The notes below the pieces were generated by a model that worked only from the letters and a program-made list of their open reading frames with translations, was not told the DNA's origin and did no database searches. Source: Rhopalosiphum padi (lineage: Eukaryota; Arthropoda; Insecta; Hemiptera; Aphididae). Taken from it: a stretch of DNA of 64,000 nucleotides. Shown here in pieces: positions 50,601 through 63,007 of this stretch. The translations under genes were made by a program, and so were the position numbers. The number at the start of each line of letters is the position of its first letter. The first letter of the stretch is position 1. The stretch lies in assembly GCF_020882245.1 (NCBI RefSeq), contig NC_083598.1:48707858-48771857 (forward strand), read 5' to 3'.

Positions 50601-53600
50601 ACAAAAAAAAAAAGGTACACAGCGTACGCAAAAATAAGAACGATTAATCGGTAATGTCAAGTTGTGATTTAGTTAATAATCATCATTATTATACAATTTT
50701 TAGTTATTTTTTTTATTGATGAAACGGATTTATTCAGAAAAACTACTGGGTAAAAACACAAAAAGATCTACAAAACATAATAAATAATATTAATTTTTAA
50801 AATCGTGAGAAATTTTGAAAATATTCGCTCTCTTAATCCCTACACGTTTGCTGGTTTTTACTTCAGCTTATTCCATTTTATATTGTTCGAAACAATGGAA
50901 TTTCATCATCATGACGAGTTTACAACCAAGCCTTCAAACTAACTGAAAGGTTGGTATTTTTTTTGGACCTGACAAATCATTTGATTCCGTGATAGTGTTT
51001 ATTTTATTTTGTTTTCGGACGTAGAGGTCTAAAGAGTATAGAATAATTCTATTTTGTGTTTCACTGCGAAACGTCTATTTATACAAATTACTGCATAAGT
51101 CCGACACTAAAAATATGTGTTGTTTAGGGACACGATAATAAAACTATATAGCACAGCGATCGATAATAGTAATCATTCATTTTACACATATTAAACATAT
51201 TAACACAAATAGGTAAGTTCAATTTCATGCTTCCGATTTTCATATGTGATTAGCATAATAATGTGCCATGTATATATAATCAAAAAAATAAGATAATTTT
51301 CTAATAATAAGTGTAAAAAATAAATTAAATTGCATTGCATTTTCATAGGTTTAACTACATGCAAAAATCTTTTAAGTTTTAACGTGCACTATTATGCATG
51401 TATTTAGGTTATAGTCTACAGGTATACATAATATAAAAACTATACAATAATTATTTATATCTTAGTAAATATTAATATTTTTTACAAATCTATTTTGAAA
51501 TAATCGAAAACTGTAAATATATCACAATGATATAATAATAGCATATAGAAATATTATTTTATAATATCAAATACGGTCTATATCAATCATTTAAATATTT
51601 TAAGGTAAAAAAAAACATTATTAAAATATAACGGTTATACCTATTTTATTATTATCGAAATTAATTATCACTGTATACATTTTTAATTTTACTATAGTTT
51701 TCTACTAACATATTCTGAAAAATCCGATTTAGAATCATATTATGATATTTATAATTGTTTTTAAATTAATTTTACATCGTAATCAGAATATTATGTACAC
51801 AGTACAATAACCGGAACCGTTCATAACATGTATAATAACTTATTTATGGAAACTCTATATTTTGCAGTATTTGTGCATGTTTGTTTAATTTTATGATAAT
51901 ACGACGCAATACATTGTATTTTAACAATGTCGAATATTTTCAATTATTTTATAATCGGTGACCGAAAATCAGAGTAAATTTCTGTTTGACATATTATTTT
52001 TTTTTTCATGTTATATATAGAATATATATTATTATACATTTATACATATTATGCGAAAACAAGTAAGTCGAGCTCTAATATAAACATTTAAAAAACCTTA
52101 ATACACGTTATTCTAAAAATATAGTGTACATTTTAATTAACGTTGTACAACTAAAAAACCCAAACTATTAAAATGTTGCATAGATATATAATTAAATGTT
52201 AAGTTATTGATGTAATTCACAGTGCTATACGCATGGGCTGTAAGATATATTTCGCCAAATTATCTTTGGTTGTATATTTATTTTAAATATTATACTTAAT
52301 ATAAAATTAACAAAAGGTTATATTCAAGGTTAGATCAAAAAGTATATAATATAGTATTATAAAATATTTAATTAACAATAAATAATTAATAAATATAATA
52401 TTATCGTGGTAAAATCTCTAGCTTCTATAGTTTAAATTCACGTGTTACCACTATTTATAAAACGACTTAACTAATAATACAAGAATGTTCAGTCAAAAAT
52501 AGTTGGCTAAAACCAACTACACAAGGCCAAACCAAAATATGAACTCTGTGACCACCGAGTTCAACCGACCGTCACAAAAATTACTATAAATGCATAATAA
52601 CTATAATATGCGTAATTTTTGTAAAACTGGTTGATATCCATAAAATATACAATTTCATATATTATTATTAATGTAGGGTTAGGTTGTTTATTAGTCATTT
52701 ATATTGTCGATAAAGTTTGTTTGATATGATAGGGAATCAAATACATCAAATTTATTTTTACATAATTTCGTATATTTAGCGCCTAATAAAAATAAATGCA
52801 TACTACGAAAAAAAAAGTTGAAAAATATTGAATTTTAACAAAAAATAAATAAATTGCTGTTTATTTATATAACCCCATGTTTTTGTGTTGTTTGTTGATT
52901 TTTGGTATTATTATTCATATGAACACGCGATTATTAAATATGCGTAGTTCCCATTAATAATCTATAACATTATTATCTACATTTATTGGTAATTAAACTT
53001 GATAGTTCTTTAAACGAACAATCGGGATTGTATGACAATGACGATGGCAACTACTTATAACTATAAAATCGTTATTCCATGTTTGGTGTGCTACGAGGGG
53101 TTTGTGTTTCTGTATTATTTTTGTGTTAACGTTTTTAAATGTGTTTTATCTTTATTACAAATGCTCAAAGTTAAAAGTTCAGATGCCGCAAGTCAATGTA
53201 AATTTGTAACAGAGTTCAGAAAAGAAGTATTTTCAATAGATGATTCAGTATTTTATCATAAAGTATGTGAAATATAAATTATAAACGAAAAATATATATT
53301 TTATAATAACATGTTTATTGTAAATGGAAAACGTTTGAGAGCATTAAAACGTAAGAAAACTCAAGATAACGTTACAACAAAAATATTTATTCCCATCACA
53401 AAAAAATTGATCGTTCAACAAAGAACTTGATCAGATAGTTTTTTAAAAAAAAATTATCAAATAAGTCTATGTTGCGCAAAGTTAGTACAGTATAATATAA
53501 TACAAAAAACCAAATCAGGAAATATATGGGAATTAATAAAATATTGGTTTTGATTGATACAAATATACAATTACTGATATAGATGGAAGGCATGTTGGAA

Positions 53601-56600
53601 ATTTAATTATTATAAAACAAGCTATGTACAACTTTTTTTAATTAATTCACAAATTGTAAAGAAAAAAAAACATTTTATGATTGTTCAATCATTTGACAGT
53701 TAATTTAATATTTTTATTATTTACAGAAGGTATAGAATACAAAAAAAAGTTCCCGCACCACGCGATAAAAGCTGAAATTATAAAGCGTATAGTACCTATA
53801 TAAAATGTCAGCTTCTAAAGTGTTTAAATAGCCGAATAACTGAAGAAATTAGTAAAAGGTTTCCGGGAGTAAACTACTTTAAATATAATTGCAAAAACGT
53901 ATTTTTAGAACACTTAATCATTTATAATACTTTAAAAGTGTTCTACTAGGAGTTCTGTTGCCGCCTTCAAAACTCATATTGACATGAACGAGTACATTTT
54001 TATTATGGTAGTTAACTATTGTTGTAAGAACTACTCTAGTATTAAATTTGTTATTTTCAGATTAAATCACAAAGATATTATTTCTATAAAAATGCACAAA
54101 AATTAATTAAAAATTAAAATTCAGCTTAATTTTTATTAAGGCTAACTTCGAATTTTTACATTTTCATTACCTGAGTAAAAACATTTTATACTAATATTAT
54201 GAGTACATTTTTTAACGTCATAAACATCCTAACCCTAGTTATGATATTTTAATATGTAATTTATTATACCTGTCGTGTCATAAAAATGATTTATTTCTGG
54301 ATGAGTCGACTGCACGATGTTAGCCAAGAGATTCCGGTGCGACAGCGACACGCCTTTGGACAGACCGGTTGTGCCGCTTGAGTACGGCATGAACGCCACG
54401 TCACTGTTTGATCGGCTTTTTTTCAGAATAGAAGTGTCCACCATTGGATCGAGCATCTCCTCAAAGTCCCACGCACCATCGGGTCTTGGACCTTTGCCGT
54501 TGACGGATATTATGTACAATGGTTTTACGCCGGGCTCATTCATCAACTGCCAGGCTTCGAAAACTTTGGGCAATAACTCGGGAATTGTCACCACCCCCGA
54601 CGCACCAGAGTCCTTAAGCTGGTGAGCGAGTTCGACTAAAACAAAAACCAAAATAGATTACTAGATCACGCAATGACTTGCAGCAATTTTGAATATAGAA
54701 TATCATCTACAATCATATTATCATGATTCCGCGTGACAAGTAAAAAACTCATGAAATAGATGATTTTTTACCGGTTTTCTGTATATGAACATTTTCCATA
54801 TTTCTATTTTGTATAATATCATCATATAATAATTTATAGTTGCATACTCTTATCGTGGACAAAATTGCGAGAACTAATATTATTGTAGTAACTAGTAATC
54901 AAACTTCAATAAATTATTCAAAAAAATCCAAATCTAGAAGTAAAGTTACATATATTGTACGAAAAATTCTTAAATATTTAAATTTCATTTCTATTTTAAA
55001 CATATTTTTAATAGACAAACCCATAATTTTGAATATTCTATTACAATTAGTAAATTAATCAATTCAGATTTTATAAAAATGATCAATTTAATACTATATT
55101 ATTATATTATTGTGTTTATTACGTTAAATATAAATTTATTTTAATAATTCAAATATAACCACGTAATTTACTATAATATAGTCAAGACTTAGTCTTTTAG
55201 GTTACATTTTGAGGGCAGATTAGTTACAAAAATATAGTATCTTTTCAATAAAAATCTTTACAATTTATCTGATCACGTCGATATTGTCGATTATCATTAC
55301 TATCGTTTACACATGACATTTTACCCAAGCACTATATTGCACACAACTTGCGTGGGCAAATATATACATCTCCTAAACCGAAATTGCAAGTTATTATAAT
55401 ATATGTTTATGTTTCCCGTTCGTTGAATTCCAGTCGACTGCCGATGACGTTATACCACCACCGGTTGACTCAAGCGCGAGTCTCTGCGTAATGGATTTTT
55501 GATTACCTACCTGATAGCAATTTTTTCCGACGTTTCTTTATATTATAATAATTATTTTGTTATCGATTTTATGGTTCCGCTATTTTAGGGATTTCAATAT
55601 ACTTTTTTTATATCAAAAAAAAATGGTTTCCAAAACGCTGAAATAATGAACAAATCTCTTAGATGAAAAGTAACGGCCGCGTAAATGGAAAGAAACACAT
55701 TACAAATTAGAGATAAAAACGTATTATTCATTAATGGAAACTTATAGGAACGCGCAAAAATAATAATCTTTCCGATAAATCGACCAGAATAAAATATACT
55801 GTAATAATATTTAATGAGTCACGTACAATAAAACAACCATAAATATAATAAGTATTTAATGTTACTCAAAATATGTTGGGAACTAGAAAGTCAGTGGTAA
55901 GTAAACATTTTATGAACTTATGACAAATAATTCAAATATAGCGAATTTTATTTATTTGTGTGTCTTACAAGACTTACATTATTATTATTTATGAATATAA
56001 TACATAGTTAAGGTAGACTTACGCACACTTTCAACCGAATCTCCAAATTATTCAGTATACCTACTCCTAAATCAATATTAAATAAAAATCTGATCAAAAA
56101 ATTTCAATTGTATTTATATAGAACCACTCACTTTCTGACCAACTTGAAATTGTTCTAGTCTTCATACATAATCTAACGAATAATTTCACGACAGCTGCGT
56201 ATACTAAGACGCAACTTTTGCTTGTTTCTGACAAAGTATTTTTACCTACCAGCACTGAGTCCTTTTTCCCGGCATCTTATGAGACTTTTTTTTCTACGAG
56301 TTTCAATAATAAAATTATAATAATACGGCGTCTTGAATAGGCAATTTCCCTATGAATGCATTCATGATTTTTTTTTCAGACATCTCGTGTAGGAAAACAT
56401 TTTATAAATTATAAGCGATCGAAACATGTTTCTTATTTATAACAAAAAATCGTCAAACGCAATAAAAACTACAAAAGGTTACAGACATACTATACTAAAT
56501 AAGCTACATTTTAAATGCATCACTGCACAACTTTATCTGTGCTACATCAAATCGATATCTTTCATGTTTATGTATTTACCAAAAAAACCAGTGTGATTAT

Positions 56601-59600
56601 TATACATTAATAATATTTTGTCATAAGATTGTTTAAACAGGCAAACAAAACCATTGAAAATATACATTTTTAATGTATTCTGTCTATTTCCTGTGAATAT
56701 TGTACATCTATGATATTATGGTGTTAAAGGATCATTCCTTTACCCGAAATAGTAATTTGCCTATATTATTATATAATCGAAAAATTAATATACAATAGTG
56801 CTGCAGAAATTCACTTCTAGAAAACCTCTTTAGAAAAGATGTGTTTTTTTTTTTAGTAATTTAGTTGAAATTGACAATATTAAACCCGTTAAAAACGGTG
56901 AATGTGTTGTCTTACATAATATTTATTTTATAGGATGATATTTTTAGCAAAAAACAGTTATTATATCATTAAGTTTTCTTAAGTTAGTTTTTCAATTTTT
57001 TTTATACAAAAATATTCCAGGTTATAATTTTTTTGTATTGACAACTCATAATTTTAAATGTTTTTAATCAAAAGTGACCGACAACGTTTATAAAAAAAAA
57101 ACAATGAAGCAAATAAATAATACTCTAAAAAACAATATTGAAAGATAAATAAATTCAGTTTTTCGGTTACACCGTTTAAAGGTTTATAGACGATTGAGAT
57201 TCGCTACTATTAAGATAATTACTATGTGCTTGCACATATTACGCATAAATTAAATCTAAATCAAAATATCCTTAACTAAAACAAATATAGACAATAGCCT
57301 GTTTTTAAAAAAAATAATAAAAATTCAGTGTATCACTGTATAAATTAATAATTTTTTTTTTCATTAATCTGTCATAATTTATAAAAAAAAAATAGTAATA
57401 TCATAGTTAATATTTTTAAACAAGCTGTTTAAAGTCGTTTTTTAAATTTGGATTTTTCGATTTACTTATTGGTTTGTTTAACCTAAAAATGTTTAGCCAT
57501 AGGGTCATTTGCACCTAGGATTTATTTTAGTACAGGATATTTTTCCCATTTCAATAATATTTTTATTCGTCTGCACTTATATCAGAGGCCTTTAGGTATA
57601 ATATATATTATAATATTGTAAAGAAACCGTTACGCACATGGCGTGTAGATAGGATTGATCGTCGTCACAGCCAGACCGGCCTCTATGGCACCCAGCGAGA
57701 CTATGGCGAATTCTGGAACGTTTGGCAACAGCACGGCGAACACTTGGCCCGGAGTTGCACCTCTCTTCTTAAGACTAGCCGCAAATCTCTTACATGCCTG
57801 CCTCGTCTCGTAGTATGTGAATTTCCTATTAGTTATTCCGCAAACCTACATTCCAAGCAAAAACAACAAATTAATGAAAAAAAATACATTCAATTGAAGA
57901 AATAACTAAACGTGTTCACATAATAATATAAGATTTACTTGGAAAAGTTTGAATGTTTTTCCATCGATAACAATTTATTATAATACGTTAATAATAAATA
58001 GATTAAACTTCATTAGTTATTAATTTATATAAAAAAAAACGGTAGTTAAAAACGGAGGAAAAGAACAATAATAGGATACACAATTTTAATTAAAAAAGTA
58101 TGCTCTAAAATAACAAGGTTTTCCAAATAACTGCACTAACAACTGTAAAAACCATTTAAATTATACCCATGGTTTTAATGAAACATATGAATAGCAATAA
58201 ATCCAGGTGTCACTATTATAGGTCGTCCGAAAAAAGCTGTAAAATGTGTGACAATACTTTCGCCATATAACTATAATAATTATATATTATATAAATAATT
58301 ATATTACACACAAACAATCGTTGTTTATGATTGTATTTGTGCATACATATTATAATTTGAAAAATCGAAAAACTAACTTTGAGTTATATAACTTATAATA
58401 GTAAACGATTTTAATAATATATTACAAAAATATGGAACGTAATTTGTCTTTTAAATTACCCATCAATAATTTTTTTTTTTTTAGGATGAAATACGTATAG
58501 GTAAGTATTTGCAGGTACTACTAGTAAATAATGACCTAATGCGGTGAAAAAACTCGTAAACAATTAAACATGAATTATATTATTTATAACTCCTTTTTAT
58601 TAAAATTAGTTAGACAAACATTTGTTCATTTATAATTTTATTTGTAGTTAACTTGGTTCAAATTAAAAAAATCGCTTGCATCAACCATGCGTGTTCCACG
58701 AACAAATATTGTTTTTCCATATTATTATATTTTCATTACTGTTCTAATAAATTCAGTCATTGCTGAAAAAAATTTACTTTCAACTCGTTAAATATATTAT
58801 ATAAAATTAAATACGAATGGTTGAATATATTTACAGTTTTATTTATGGTTAAAAAAACATGTACTGAAATTCGTTCATACAGAATGATGTTCGAATGTTT
58901 ATAAAAATTATGTGTCACAATATTTGTACGTCTCTGCTTGTGTGATTCTATTTCCTTAATAAATTAGCAAATGCATACCACTCGTTTCAATAGTATAATT
59001 TTTAATTTTTACACAGATATGTTTTCAGTATTATCAATGCTTAATGTTTACTTTACCTGGTATAACATATAATAATAATTGTTAATATCGTACACACAAT
59101 AATTAATAAAAAAAAAAAAAAAAACATTTTCAACAAGGTCAGAAAAAAGTACACACGCAATATTAAGAGGTTATTGTATTAAAAAAAAAAATAATAATAA
59201 ATAAATATTCACATAAATATTTATTTTAATGATACCTATTGTACCTAACTACATTTTACGTCGGTTGTTTTATTTAAGCAAAATGAGGACATTTCCCTCG
59301 TTTTATAAAAAGTAGTTTGTAATTATACACACGCATGTGTATTGTGCATTCGTGCATATCACTGCACCGATGTGTATATACTATATTGTATATTATTATA
59401 TAATACAAGAAACTTCATTAATCAATTTGAGTTAATTATTATCATTTTTTATATTATTTATTCGTACGATAAAATATAATCATATTATACGCCCATACAA
59501 TATTAACAAATAATTAATGATTTTTATCAAAAAACAAAGTGAAATGCTTATGTAACTTTAATAGTTTAATGATTTTGATGTTATTGAAAAAAAAAAAACA

Positions 59601-60425
59601 AAATAAGAATTTATGAAACATCTGCAATAAAGGCTAAATAATATAAGCATATGTCCGAAATTCGGACATTTACCAATTGATTTCGGTAAAACCTAGGATA
59701 CACACAACATCGTTTGGTCAAACCCCGAATGATTTTTGTAGTTCGAACTTTTACAAACGAGATTTGGTAAATCTTAGGATAGACGATCAGTGTTAGACGT
59801 TAGTAAAAGTCCAAACATTTTACCAAAGTTATTAATTATTATTATTATTAAGTACTAATGCAAAAACACTGATTGTTTATCCTAAGATTTACCAAATATC
59901 GTTTGTAAAAGTCCGAACTTTGGACATTTACCAACAGTAGTCAGCGAAATCTAGGATTTACCGGTAAATTCTAGGTTTAACCGATATTCGTACTTTTACC
60001 GTAACATATACATATAAAAATGTCGTTCTTTGACATTTTATATTAAACTATGATCGCATAGTCGTATCTAATGAACTAAAAGCCACAGCGCAGTTCCTAT
60101 ATCTAATACATATTATGATATATATGACATAATTTGATATATTAAATATTAATTGCCTTGTCCCTGGCGTCAATCGCGATTGTTATACTTAATGAGATTC
60201 ACTTACCAGTGCGTCTTTGTCCGACCATCTCTCCAGGCCGCTCCACACGAACTCATCAATTAAATTTTCCGGTATCTGGACGTCCGAAAACGGCGAACGA
60301 ACCACTTTAGACTCGGTGCGATATCGAACCGGTTGACTTAGGTCGTTACGGGTCAACGGGACGCATGTCTGTCGCAAGTGACTGCGGCACAATATTCGGC
60401 TCCACTGTAGTCTTACCGGCATCAT
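47695..60425 (-). CDS. Acyl-CoA synthetase, 4-coumarate:CoA ligase/luciferase-like (complete, eight coding exons)
   Basis: Minus-strand exons 60207-60425, 57638-57845, 54270-54635, 50077-50231, 49829-50006, 48959-49137, 48681-48836 and 47695-47994 join in frame to 586 codons with GT..AG introns. The enzyme should activate a carboxylic (fatty or aromatic) acid with ATP to an acyl-adenylate and transfer it to CoA. Core motifs are in order: MPYSSGTTGLSKG (225-237, AMP-binding signature), PFYHIYG (276-282), QAYGMTE (375-381), WLSTGD (456-461), IVDRIKELIKVQGYQ (473-487), and PKSAAGKILRR with the likely catalytic Lys569. The family is usually about 540 residues; the extra length is an arginine-rich N-terminus (RLQWSRILCRSHLR..) resembling a mitochondrial presequence. 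The C-terminus is TKTTK, not a peroxisomal SKL. Luciferase's His before His-Gly-Phe-Gly is Tyr here, so light production is not expected. A 3' splice site at 60469-60470 implies an upstream 5' UTR exon. The natural substrate is unknown. Confidence 0.93.
50232..54269. other. Acyl-CoA synthetase intron 3 (4.0 kb)
   Basis: The largest intron of the gene, between the exon with the AMP-binding signature and the exon with PFYHIYG. It is AT-rich and contains a decayed hAT/CGGBP1-like transposase remnant at about 53155-53630 in the opposite orientation. The minus-strand frame 50138-50374 is partly shadow of exon 4 (50077-50231). Confidence 0.7.
53155..53630 (+). pseudogene. Decayed hAT/CGGBP1-like transposase remnant
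   Basis: The + strand reads QCKFVTEFRKEVFSIDD then FYHKVCE, then after a frame change RALKRKKTQDN and SFNKELDQIVF, and finally, past stops, TDIDGRHVGNLIIIKQA. The order resembles aphid hAT-type mobile genes with a CGGBP1-like N-terminal finger (KFV.EF..EVFS.D..VF...CE, then ALKRK, then SFN..L) followed by the DETTD-x-xGRxVxNxII block of the transposase. The acidic DETTD motif is not intact and several frames are needed, so it is a dead copy. Its orientation opposes the host gene. Confidence 0.55.
54636..57637. other. Acyl-CoA synthetase intron 2 (3.0 kb)
   Basis: Between the exon ending ...NPIYTP and the exon beginning ELAHQLKDSG. AT-rich. A less AT-rich stretch near 55430-55500 has no identified role. 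The frame 54317-54625 on the + strand is the antisense shadow of exon 3, and 54840-55058 is unrecognised. Confidence 0.7.
57846..60206. other. Acyl-CoA synthetase intron 1 (2.4 kb)
   Basis: Separates the exon for the N-terminal extension from the core domain. AT-rich; it contains an A-run near 59106-59124 and the foldback repeat around 59650-60003. No gene recognised. Confidence 0.7.
59650..60003. repeat. Foldback/MITE-like repeat with TTTGGTAAATCTTAGGAT motifs
   Basis: Two 53-base arms, 59742-59794 and 59865-59917, are inverted copies with only about 4 mismatches, separated by a 70-base AT-rich loop. The outer sequence repeats the same words (CATTTACCAA, CTAGGATTTACC, TCGGTAAA) in both orientations out to about 59650 and 60003. 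If transcribed with the host gene it would fold into a long hairpin. It has no coding capacity. It is probably a small non-autonomous transposon with nested internal repeats. Confidence 0.75.
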
Positions 60426-60468
60426 GACGCGATAAATACTAAACGAAACGATGGATAGAAGACTTCAC
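60426..60468 (-). other. 5' UTR part of acyl-CoA synthetase exon 1
   Basis: On the minus strand a strong acceptor (ttttttttgttttag) ends at 60469, 43 bases before the first ATG at 60425. The first coding exon is therefore probably preceded by at least one non-coding exon further up (higher coordinates). I could not identify that exon or the promoter. Two ATGs occur in tandem; the first was chosen. Confidence 0.55.
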
Positions 60469-61834
60469 CTAAAACAAAAAAAATAAACAAATTAATTTTG
60501 AAATATTATATTCAAAGGTACTATTGGTAAGCGGCGGTGTAAAATAATCAATAATGATAGTGGTAATTCAGTAAACGTCGAACCATATTTTTTTTAGGAG
60601 TATAAAGTGTTTTAATCAATAACAAATAAATCATTGCATACAAAAATCGATTATAAGCAGAAACGATCTTTCAGCCTTAACATATAGTATTACAAAGTAC
60701 ATTTCAATAAATTATATTTATTTTAAATTCATACTAATTTATTTTAGGTACTTTAAGTATTACGGTATAAACTTTAAATAGACATTAGCTTAAAATTAAT
60801 CTAAATATGTTGATAATGTAACAATTTCAAATTCTCACGAATGCTTATTTTTGAATTACACCAAAATAAGTATAAATTGTTATTCTCTGTTTAAACACCT
60901 ATCCGATTTCATCAAAACTTGAACTTCAAAATGTCTATAAAAAACAAATAGGCTTATATGATTTTTAGATTTTTGAGTTTCAGTAAGAAATACATAAGAG
61001 GAACCTACATTAAATTTCCAGCCATATTAGCTATATAAATGTATTCTAAAATATATATTTATATGTTAAGACGTGAAGTTACAAAATTATGATTAAGTGT
61101 TTTTGATTTTGAAAAATTTTAAAAAACAAGCTAGATATCATTTTTTATCATAAATAGCCCAAATCGAATAAAAAAATACATTTCATCGCTTCGCTCAGAA
61201 TCTAAAAATTAATTAAAATATTCTTAAATTTTATATTTTGATAGAAGTTGATTCAGGTTGTGTACTCGGGTGAGGTAAGGTTAAGAAAATATAAATAATT
61301 TAATCGTTCACCAATTCATGGATAAGACACTGCAATCCTACAGGCTACAATATCGTATGATACAAGCTCAACATTAAATTAAATTAAAGTACCTACGCGT
61401 AAAGGCCAGTCTCAAAACCAATGATTAAATTATCAATAAATCTACTCGTGGAGTAAAAAATAATAATGACAATAACAAACATTATAAACACGCTGTTGTT
61501 ATTAGCACTTAGAATGTGGGCTTTCAAATGAATACTTTCCGATTATTATCACGGACGTCTCACGGAGTTGTTGACTTTGTAAGTTTTAAATAAGTAATTA
61601 AAATCCGCTTAAACAAATATTTCAGATTAAATATGAAAAACATATAATCACTTTTCTGACAGCAATGTGCTATTATTTTATTTACAGTTGGCAAATTTTC
61701 AGTAATCATCACCATAATATTAATTTCATATTTTAAAACAAACAAGCACTACGACACAAAATAAAAAAAAATTGTTTTACAATATTATTTAAAAACGATG
61801 ATATTCCATAATTATTTGAAACTATATTATTATA
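60469..61834. other. Upstream of acyl-CoA synthetase, no supported gene
   Basis: Expected to contain a 5' UTR intron of the gene. AT-rich; it has an isolated GCTTCGCTCAGAATC at about 61188-61202 related to the repeat end at 19516. No promoter can be assigned with confidence. Confidence 0.55.
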
Positions 61835-62002
61835 TACTCCACTCCAAATAAGTTTGAAAAAACTTGCGCAGTCGCCGCCCGGTCGGAACTCTAGTTGGTT
61901 ATGTAGTATCGTTACTTGTCGTCACGGGCTGCGTGACTGTATTTGTGTGAACAACGACGCGTTGTCTTCCTCATTTTTTCCAAATTTATTTGGAATAGAG
62001 TA
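61835..62002. mobile_element. Small Tc1/mariner-like MITE (168 bp)
   Basis: The left end TACTCCACTCCAAATAAG continues as TTTGAAAAAA. The right end is the inverted match TTTTTTCCAAATTTATTTGG followed by AATAGAGTA. The inverted repeats are about 30 bases with few mismatches, and the terminal TA fits Tc1/mariner-type target use. The unusually GC-rich centre (CAGTCGCCGCCCGG..) is part of the element, so the small open frame here (61854-62036) is not a gene. Confidence 0.7.
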
Positions 62003-62292
62003 CATTAACAACTATAATATATTTAATCACATTTAGACAGCGTAAACACTTATGGTTATATTCTATATATGTGATGTATTAATGGTGAAAGAGATACATA
62101 TTTTATTAGCTGACTCTCGACAAAATTGATATGTAATCAACATAATTCAACGTGTAGTGAGTGGTGACACTGACCTTTACGTACAACAATGAATGATATT
62201 ATATCGTCTCCATACGCTACGTATTTGTATAAGTTTCGACAAATAAAAATATATAGCACTAGCACACGTGTAAATAATAAGTATATTGTATA

Positions 62293-63005
62293 TACAGAGT
62301 GATGCACCAAACATTTTCACTACTTTTATTTAATAATTCAGTTATTCAAATTATGATTTTTCTTATTTTTAAATATACTACAATATCATATTTTAAAATT
62401 CTTGAGATTTTTTTTGTAATAAAATATATCTTGTGGAGCTAACTTCTATTTTTCACAAATGAAAAATTTTTTGTATTATAATTTATTTTATAAGTTATTT
62501 ATCTTTGTTTAATAACAATAATAGGTCCATATATAACTTCTACCCAATTTCAACCTAACCGTAGAAGTAGTTATGGCTATATAGTATATTGATAGTGAAT
62601 TGGTTTTAGTAATTAAAATGAATCTGTTTATCAACATTTATGATTTTTTTTAAAAGACCAAGTATAATAATAATAAACATAAGATCCAATAATATTACAT
62701 CTATAATTTATGTTTGTAAAACCATTTTCAGGATTATTAACCTTAGTAAAAACGTTTTAATAATCAGACAATTAAGAAATATAAGTATATTAACATTTTC
62801 AAAAAAATATCCACTCAAATTGTACAGTATAAAAGGGAGGTTTTAATTTTTAAAAAGCTTCTTAAGTAGGTAGCAAAACAAATATCAAAAATTTGAAATT
62901 GCGATCTTAAAAAGTATATTTAAAAATTTAAAAAATCAGATTTTGAATAAATAAATTATATAAAATGAATCACGAAGTTAAGCATATTTGATGAATCATT
63001 CTGTA
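62293..63005. mobile_element. Tc1/mariner-like MITE (713 bp) with TA duplication
   Basis: It starts TACAGAGTGATGCACCAAAC and ends TTTGATGAATCATTCTGTA, flanked by TA on both sides (62291-62292 and 63006-63007). The inverted similarity extends inward (TTATTCAAA..; TTTTTAAATATACT is matched in inverse). It is the same family as 21504-22019 and the degenerate copies near 4369 and 10447. There is no transposase; the frame 62640-62846 is AT-rich noise. Confidence 0.75.
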
Positions 63006-63007
63006 TA

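Noticed and set aside
54317..54625. 102-codon + strand frame
   Set aside because: Antisense shadow of acyl-CoA synthetase exon 3.
47695..60425. The acyl-CoA synthetase as a true luciferase
   Set aside because: The region corresponding to luciferase's His-His-Gly-Phe-Gly reads YHIYG and the C-terminal lysine region is of the 4CL type (AAGKILRR), so an ordinary acyl-CoA synthetase is more likely.
61854..62036. GC-rich patch as promoter or first exon of the acyl-CoA synthetase
   Set aside because: The patch is bracketed by about 30-bp inverted repeats with TA ends and is better explained as a small MITE.
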